Assembly (NCBI GenBank): GCA_030737875.1
Contig: CM060924.1
Coordinates: 149,910,197-149,974,196, forward strand
DNA: 64,000 nucleotides
Direction of reading: 5' to 3'
DNA from: Allium sativum
Lineage: Eukaryota; Streptophyta; Magnoliopsida; Asparagales; Amaryllidaceae
Below the pieces are notes generated by a model. The model worked only from the letters and a program-made list of their open reading frames with translations, searched no databases and had not been told where the DNA came from. How positions within the stretch are numbered: position 1 is the stretch's first letter; the number at the start of each line of letters is the position of its first letter. Shown piece by piece: positions 57,374 through 64,000 of the stretch. A program made the position numbers and the translations under genes.

Positions 57374-60300
57374 CTAACTCGTAGGAAAATCTGGGTATAA
57401 TTTCTTTATCTGCTTCTCGGTCTCCCACGTACAGTCTTTCGGGTTTTCGCTCCACTGGATCTTTAGTAGCCTCACCATTTTGTTGCGAAGTTGCTTTCCC
57501 TCTCGGTCAATAATATTGAATGGATGTCTAATCACTGTCAAGTCTGGCTCAATCTCTATCTCTTGCTGAACAGAGGGTTCCAGAATTAATGATGGATTGT
57601 GCATACATTTTCTCAAGTGTGATACATGAAATACGTTGTGAATCCCCGCCATATATCTTGGTAATTCAACTTTATATGCTTGAAAACCAATTCTTTCTAA
57701 GACGCGGAAAGGTCCAACATATCTTGGTGCTAACTTTCCATATTTTCCAAATCTTACTACTCCCTTCATTGGTGAGATCTTCACAAAAACTAGATCTTCT
57801 ATTTCGAATACTAAATCTCTTCGTCTTTGATCGGCATAACTTTTCTGGCGATCCTGGGCTTCTTTCATTCTCAGTTTCACTAATTCCACTTTTGCTGTCG
57901 CTTCTAGTATCATATCCGGACCAAGTACCAATTTGTTTCCGGACTCTACCCAACATGCTGGCGCTTTACAAGGTCTTCCATATAATGCTTCATATGGTGC
58001 CATCTGTATACTCGCCTGGTAACTGTTATTATATGAAAATTCTACTAGGTGTAAATGATCTTCCCACGACCCTCCAAAATCTAAAATACACGCTCTTAGA
58101 AGATCCTCCAATATACGATTAACTCTTTCCGTCTGACCGTCCGTTTGAGGATGGTAAGCTGTACTGAAATTTAGTCTCGTTCCCAACGTTCTCTGCAAAG
58201 CTTCCCAAAATCTACTTGTGAAAATGGTATCTCTATCGCTTACAATGCTCGTTGGAATACCGTGCAGTCGTACTATCTCTTTCATGAATACTTCGGCTAA
58301 TGTTATGGCAGTGCGCGTTGGTTTCACTGGAATAAAGTGCGCACTCTTAGTTAACTGATCTACGATTACCCAAATCCCTTCGTAGCCTCTCCTTGTTCTT
58401 GGCAAACCATCGATGAAGTCCATCAATATCATTTCCCACTTCAAGTTGGGAATCTCTAATGGTCGTAATAGTCCAGCAGTCTTTTGATGGTCTCCCTTGA
58501 CTTGCTGACAACATAGACATTCATTTACGAAAGTAATGATATCTTTATTCGTTCCTGACCACCAGAATACTCGTCTCATATCGTGATTCATTTTATGAAT
58601 TCCTGGATGGATGCTCAACTTTGATGCATGACATTCTTTTAAAACCTCCTGTCTTATCCCATCCACGTTAGGTACGCATAATCTGTCGTTTATCAATACT
58701 CCTTGATTGTCCAACTCGAAGTCAGTCTCTTTTCCGTTTGTGACTCCTTGAATAATCTTTTCCAGTTTGGGATCCCTTTTCTGATTACTCATTACCCTTT
58801 CTTGGAGAGTCGGTGTGACTTCCAAAAATGATAATATCGCATTTCTACTCAAGGCATCTGCCACTACGTTCGCTTTTCCCGGTGTATAAATGATATCTAG
58901 GTTATATGATGCAAGAAATTCCAACCACCCCTGTTGTCTTAGATTTAAATCTTTTTGAGCGAACAGATACTTCAATGGTTTATGATCGGTGAAAAGTTCG
59001 AATCTCTCACCCAGAAGATAATGTCTCCACATCTTTAATGCGAAAACAACTGCCAATAACTCTAGGTCATGAGTTGCGTAATTCTTCTCGTGAATCTTTA
59101 ACTGCCTACTTGCATATGCAATCACTTGTCCCTTCTGCATTAGCACCGCTCCTACTCCCTTTCCACAAGCATCGGTGTAAACTGCAAATCCGCTCGTTCC
59201 ATCGGGAACAGCTAATACTGGTGTTTCCGTTAATCTTTTCTTTAGTTCTTGAAACGATTCTTCACACTTTGGGTCCCAAATAAACTTTTGGCCCTTCTTT
59301 GTTAACTTGGTCAGATGTGACGATATTTTGGAGTAGTCTCGGATAAATCTTCGATAGTATCCCGCCAGTCCTAGGAAACTACGAATATCTGTTGGTGTTT
59401 GAGGTTGTTTCCATAGTTGTACTGCATCTACTTTAACTGGGTCTACTGATATCCCATCTCCGTTTACTATGTGCCCCAAAAATCTCACTTCCGATTTCCA
59501 AAAGTGACATTTTGAAAACTTTGCCTTCAACACGTGCTTCCTTAGAGTTTCTAGCACTACTCTAAGATGACCACGGTGCTCTTCTTCGATTTTTGAAAAG
59601 ATTAAGATATCGTCAATGAAAACGAGAACGAATTTATTAAGAATTTTCCTAAAAACTCTGTTCATCAGATCTACGAAGAAAGCTGGTGCGTTGGTTAATC
59701 CGAACGGCATAACCAACCATTCATAAAAGAAATCGGGGCCTCTGAATGCTGTTAAAGGAATACAATCTTCAGAGATTCTCAATTGGTAAAATCCTATTGC
59801 TAAATCCATCTGGGAGAATACCGTTGCTCCGTGCAATTGGTCGAAAAGGTCATCAATTCTAGGTAATGGATATCTATTTCGGATGGTTACTTTATTCCAC
59901 TCTCTATAGTCTACACACAGTCGCAAAGATCCATCCGACTTCACTACAAAAACCACCGCAGAGCCCCAACTAGAAAAACTTGGTCGGATTAAGCCTTTAC
60001 TCAGCAAATCCCGAGTTTGTTTCTCTAATTCCTGAACTTCCTTGGGAGCCATCCGTCTCTTTGGTTGAATCATTTGTCTAGCCCCTGGGACTAAATCAAT
60101 TCGGAATTCGATCTCTCGATGCGGAGGTAAACTTCCGACTTCCTCGAATACGTCCTTGAATTCTCTTACTACTTCCAAAGTGTCAAGACTTTCTTTAGGT
60201 GCTTCTAAAGCGTATAGAAAACTACAGGTGTGGATTCCCGGTTTCCCACAAGTTATTCTAGCTTTTCGCTCTAAGCTAGTTATAAGGGTTATGATTTCTT

Positions 60301-60889
60301 TATCACATTTTATCTTGGCTTGGAACTTGCTTAACCAGTCTAATCCAAGTATAAAATTGAAACTTTTGAAGTCTAGAACATAGAAGTCAAATCGAAAAGA
60401 GTGTGAGAGATATAAGAGAGTTATATCCTCACAACACATTTTAAGCTCAGTTTTCCCCCCTATGGGGTTTGATACGCAAATGGGACTTGGTGATATAATT
60501 GGTTTAAGGTCAAACTGATCTATGGTTTCGGCTGAAATAAAACTGTGTGAAGCGCCGGTATCAAATAAAACACGAAGGTAAATTCCATTAAACTGTAAAG
60601 TACCTTCCAGCACTCCCTTCCCTTTCACATTCTGAGAAGTAGACGGTTCATCTTTGATTGTAAAAACCCTAGGCTGTGGTGCCCTCTTCATCAATGGACA
60701 GTCTTTCACCATGTGTCCTGGTTGATGACAGTTGAAACACGGATTCTTCACTACCATCTCGTTCCTCTGATTTTGGTTCTGGTTCTGATTCTGTTGCTGA
60801 GGTTTCTGTTGCTGTCTCGGGTATTGCTAGGGTTTCTGTTGCTGTTGTGGGTATTGCTGGGGTTTCTGGTTCCCTTTTTGTTTACAGAA
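57374..60889 (-). pseudogene. pol: Element B pol: protease, RT, RNase H, integrase, chromodomain-like end
   Basis: Minus strand, same frame as gag. The open part from 60757 is 1127 codons. Counting from that Met: zinc knuckle [14 protein letters not shown] 7-20; protease DTGAS 66-70; [12 protein letters not shown] 280-289 and catalytic FIDD 380-383; RNase [11 protein letters not shown] from 527 and [10 protein letters not shown] at 589-598; integrase zinc site H710, H717, C747, C750; D,D35E triad D780 (MDFIDG), D841 (SDRD) and E877 (DGQTE). The C-terminal [10 protein letters not shown] and CTWETE mark the chromodomain-like end. One TAG at 60827-60829 lies in the Gln-rich linker between the two zinc knuckles. 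All catalytic residues are intact. YREWNK, where the usual residue is L, and AIGFYQL for ATGFHQL hint at mild decay. Confidence 0.92.
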
Positions 60890-61714
60890 TCATGCAATGT
60901 GTCCCTTTTGTTTGCAATTGTGACACACCACATTCTTAAATTTACCTTCCACAGCCTGTTGCCCCGTCTTAGCTTGGCCCTGATTAGCATTCCAATCTGG
61001 GTTGACCTTTCTTTTCATGACATTCACTCCACTCGTCTCCCCAGTCGGGATCCTCGCTCCTGGTTTCTTTGTATCTAGTGCTTCATATCTGAGTGCTAGG
61101 TCTACTAGTTCCACAAATGGATCCTTCAAATGTCCCATCATCCTTCCTTGCAGATTATCTCTAAGACCAACAACAAACATCTCGTTCTTTTTCAAAAGAG
61201 TATTTATCAGCTCCAGTCCAAAGATTGAAAGTGCGTTGAAATGGTTTTCGTACTCAGCGACAGACATGCTTTCCTGCTTTAGGTCAATGAAGTCTCGGTA
61301 CATCCTTGTCCTTCCAGTAGCAGGTAGATATTGACCTTCAAAAGCTTCTTTGAACATGGGCCAAGTAAAGTTTTCCTCAGGAGTGTTAGCAGTCTGGGCA
61401 TCCCACCATATTGCTGCGGCTCCTTCCAGATTCCCTGAAGCTAAGAGACGCTTATGCTCGTCATCCAACCTTAGTCCTTTAAAAATCTTCTCACATGATC
61501 TAATCCATGCTTGGACTCCGACCAGTGATTCAGTACCTCTGAAAATCTTTCCTCCCAGAGTTGTGTAATTCTTACAGACCATAGCAAAGTTAGGCTGAGT
61601 TGGTGCTCGGATTACTTCAGTAGTATCCACTTGGGTCTGGTTAACAGTGTGTCTGTTTGTCGTAGTTGCTCCGCTTGCTCCTCGGCCTCTTCCTCCACGA
61701 GAACTCATTTTCAA
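60890..61714 (-). pseudogene. gag: Element B gag
   Basis: Minus strand, 274 codons from 61714 to TGA at 60890-60892. The N-terminus is Arg/Gly-rich (MSSRGGRGRGASGATT). A capsid-like region (about 45-215) has GTESLVGVQAWIRSCEKIF, GAAAIWWDA and YRDFIDLKQESMSVAEYENHF, typical of plant retrotransposon gag. The first zinc knuckle CHNCKQKGHIA is cut by the stop, where the family has Arg (CGA to TGA). Past the stop the frame continues without a shift through a Gln-rich linker into pol, so gag-pol was one frame. Confidence 0.88.
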
Positions 61715-61869
61715 CTCCCTGAGTACACGGATTGAAAATTAATGTCTCATCAGAAAAATATGTCAAAGGATTACCTAAGTAACTACGATCTACCTATACT
61801 AAAATATAGTTTTTAGTAACAATACGCTCTCTCACTATTCCAAAGCCTAAACGTTTCCGAAGAACATAG

Positions 61870-61881
61870 GCTCTGATACCA
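61870..61881 (-). promoter_or_regulatory. Primer binding site of element B
   Basis: TGGTATCAGAGC on the minus strand, two bases from the 5' LTR at 61884. Complementary to initiator tRNA-Met. Confidence 0.9.
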
Positions 61882-61883
61882 AC

Positions 61884-64000
61884 TGTAACGGCGCGATTTT
61901 CGACCTTCCGAAAACCGTGTCGTTATTGAAAGAAATTAGAAGATGAGATAGAAAAGATAGAACTAATAGAATAGAAGAATAAGAAGTTATCAGAAATCTC
62001 ACAGCGGAAATTAAAAATACAAATACATTACATCATAGGGTCTGATACATCATAATACATCAACAACTTACATCATCATAGTACATAATAATACATCATG
62101 ATATGGAAACACAAATCTAACTGGATACATAGGTGTAGTTAAAATTACTAGACTTTTCCTGCAACTTGAACTTCGTGAGGTTCCATTTGCCAACCTGATT
62201 TACTTGCCTACTCATAATAATCATTATGAGTACCCAAGAGTTTAGGGAAAACACAGAAAATAAATTCCAGGTCAGTCAGGGGACTGGTGTGAGTAAACAC
62301 AGTTAAAAAGATGTAAACAGGGAAATAAGGAATAAGGTGTTCCGTTATTTATAGATTCAATTACTTAGAAATCTTAAGCCCAACTCCATAATTAACATAT
62401 GGAAAATGACCCTTGTATTTTGATATCAAAACGTTTGATATTTACGATAGTATTTATCAAATAAATAATCATCTAGTGAATCGCTTGCATCTCACGTTCA
62501 CGTACATAGAATAAGATCTAAACCGTTGAGCGCTTATGGAAATTTGGTTTCTAACTGACAGGGTATGGGAGCACCCACCGATCAGTGTACTCTAGAGAAG
62601 ATACATTAGGGTTCAACAAGAACATCCTGCAACCCGGCCACACATGACCGTCCACTCATTTAGCTTGATTGTAACGAATATATTACCACCTCCACGGTTA
62701 GGAATGACCCACTGATTACCGAAGGTAACAGCAGTGAAAATAGATTAAGAAACAAAAGGAGTTTACTCTAGAAGGTGATAATATACCCTGCTTGGGTATG
62801 ACCCAACTAGCCATGCTGCCTAGCCCAACTATTGTCTTCCTCGGTTGGTGAGGTTTGAAGTCACGTTACCGTTTGACGGGTTATTCTTCAACGTCTTTGA
62901 ATATTACACCGTCCTATCTGACAAATCACTCATTTGTTTCCACAAACATATTCTGGGTATAAGGCTAAAGAAACGAATCTCTCCGCCACCAACATAATAC
63001 ACTTATGTAAAGTCGATGTGTACAATCTGATCGATATACGTTGTCAGACATCCGACTGTTCGGATCTGTTCTGGGATTTAACAAACCGTAGACACTATTT
63101 TGAAATAGTCCTTGCATTCTTCATCTTTATCGATTTCTGGTATACGTCGTAATATTCGAGTCGAAGTGGAAATGTGAAATTCCGGACTCTTCGAAACGAT
63201 GTACAAAAATATCTTTTATAGTCGGTAATTTATTATCAGCTTAACCGTCTTTAACTCGGTTGCACATCCTGTATTTCTAATTATATAAATAGTATATAAT
63301 TCTCTGGCTCATATCTGGATATCTTAAATATCATTTACAATTGTATAGTAAAAGTGTGTGCGACGCACACAAGATGTTATACAGTTTTTATCAATATTTG
63401 AAAGTGTATAGAAAAGCCCGTGCTACGCACACGGTGTTTTATCTTGCTTATCATCGACTGTCAGACGATGTTCTATACTCCGATTTGATTTGTCAAATAT
63501 TTATTTCTTTTATTTAAACTTAAATAAATTGTTTTATAATTTATTTAAATTGGGTTATCCTTTAAAACTCAGGTTCTAACTCGACGAACTTCTTCGAACA
63601 ACTTCGATTCTGGGACCTCACTGTCGTCTTGACTTTTCCACTGGTTTATGCCATATTAAATAAAAACTATATTTTTATTTAATTTAATTAATTACTGATT
63701 AATTATATTTATTTATTTAATTTAATTAAATTTGATTTAATTAAATTCTTGCTTTGAAAATCGATTCTCGCTTGTATTTGCCAAGCCGAATGTTGGCATC
63801 TCAAAATCGTGTGGTCACCATGGGGTGATCATCGATTTCTCCTTGCCCAAACACTCTTTTTCTTGCTTGCCAAAAACTCGTTCCATGCCACTTGATCTGC
63901 CTCGAAATCCAGGGTGAATCCATACGATTTCCCTTTGCCAAACTCTCGTGCCAAGCCATCGTGCCAAGCCTTCGACCTGCCTCAAAAACATGGTGATCCA
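61884..64000 (-). repeat. LTR of element B, 5' copy, cut by window end
   Basis: Matches 52181-54300 of the other LTR, with the CAGCGGAAATTAAAA motif at 62002 and the palindrome at 63356. About half of the LTR lies beyond the window. Confidence 0.9.

Larger units (their letters stand above)
52181..64000 (-). mobile_element. Ty3/gypsy chromovirus element B, incomplete at window edge
   Basis: Minus-strand element. 3' LTR 52181-56320, interior 56321-61883, 5' LTR from 61884 to beyond the window end. LTRs start TGTAATGGCTGG and end CGCCGTTACA on the coding strand. Initiator tRNA-Met primer site 61870-61881, polypurine tract 56321-56333. Gag-pol is nearly intact, with an extra reading frame after pol. 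The two LTR copies differ by roughly 1-2 percent over the 2.1 kb that can be compared. The target site is inside a LINE; the left 5 bases are CTACT (52176-52180), but the right copy is outside the window. Confidence 0.9.

Noticed and set aside
57213..57455. Envelope-like protein in element B, from the hydrophobic start of the extra frame
   Set aside because: The hydrophobic part is upstream of a good splice acceptor and overlaps the pol end, so it is better read as intron. No signal peptide, cleavage site or fusion region was seen.

Overview
This window is plant nuclear DNA (AT-rich, intron-bearing gene remnants, chromodomain Ty3/gypsy retrotransposons primed by initiator tRNA-Met, a Mutator-like transposon carrying a plant mobile domain gene). 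It is a repeat-dense, gene-poor region. I see no intact host gene. Nearly all of it is accounted for by nested transposable elements, labelled A to I here.

Left third (1-20062). AT-rich DNA with no recognised gene, a CACTA-like hairpin cluster (2868-3096) and LTR remnants (about 3664-6107). Two LTRs of one family lie head to head: F' (minus, 6108-9534) and F (plus, 9866-16244). F is a solo LTR with a 5-bp target duplication and itself holds a 401-bp hAT-type MITE. Around them is the 3' end of another retrotransposon, G, with its polypurine tract and the start of its LTR at 16686.

Centre (16686-46644). This is a nest four layers deep. LTR G (16686-46644) is split by LTR I (19140-44790, duplication AAAGT). 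I is split by Ty3/gypsy element A (20506-43833, minus, LTRs about 3.2 kb, probably Tekay/Del clade). A is split inside pol by element C (24661-36392, minus, duplication GAAAT). C has 5-kb LTRs and a 1.7-kb non-coding interior: it is a large non-autonomous derivative (LARD) that keeps A-like priming signals and a scrap of chromodomain. A also has a truncated second internal region on its left (20089-20505), joined to flanking DNA by templated filler.

Right third (46645-64000). Unassigned flanking DNA is interrupted by a 3.6-kb MULE (47092-50711, 9-bp duplication, TIRs about 235 bp). The MULE carries a five-exon plant-mobile-domain pseudogene and an N-terminal transposase relic. Next is the 3' end of a LINE (51532-52180), broken by Ty3/gypsy element B (52181 to beyond 64000, minus). 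B has gag-pol with two nonsense changes and an extra acidic reading frame between pol and the 3' LTR.

The most unusual signals are: a hairpin in the A and C LTRs whose stems change by compensatory substitutions while the loop stays fixed; a tRNA-like Pol III unit in the C LTR; a short motif at the same place near the 3' end of LTRs of several families; and the extra acidic, SIM-like reading frame of B. How they fit together: A-type elements encode Gag, protease, RT, RNase H and integrase. C encodes none of these and would depend on A-type proteins, and it sits inside one of its likely helpers.
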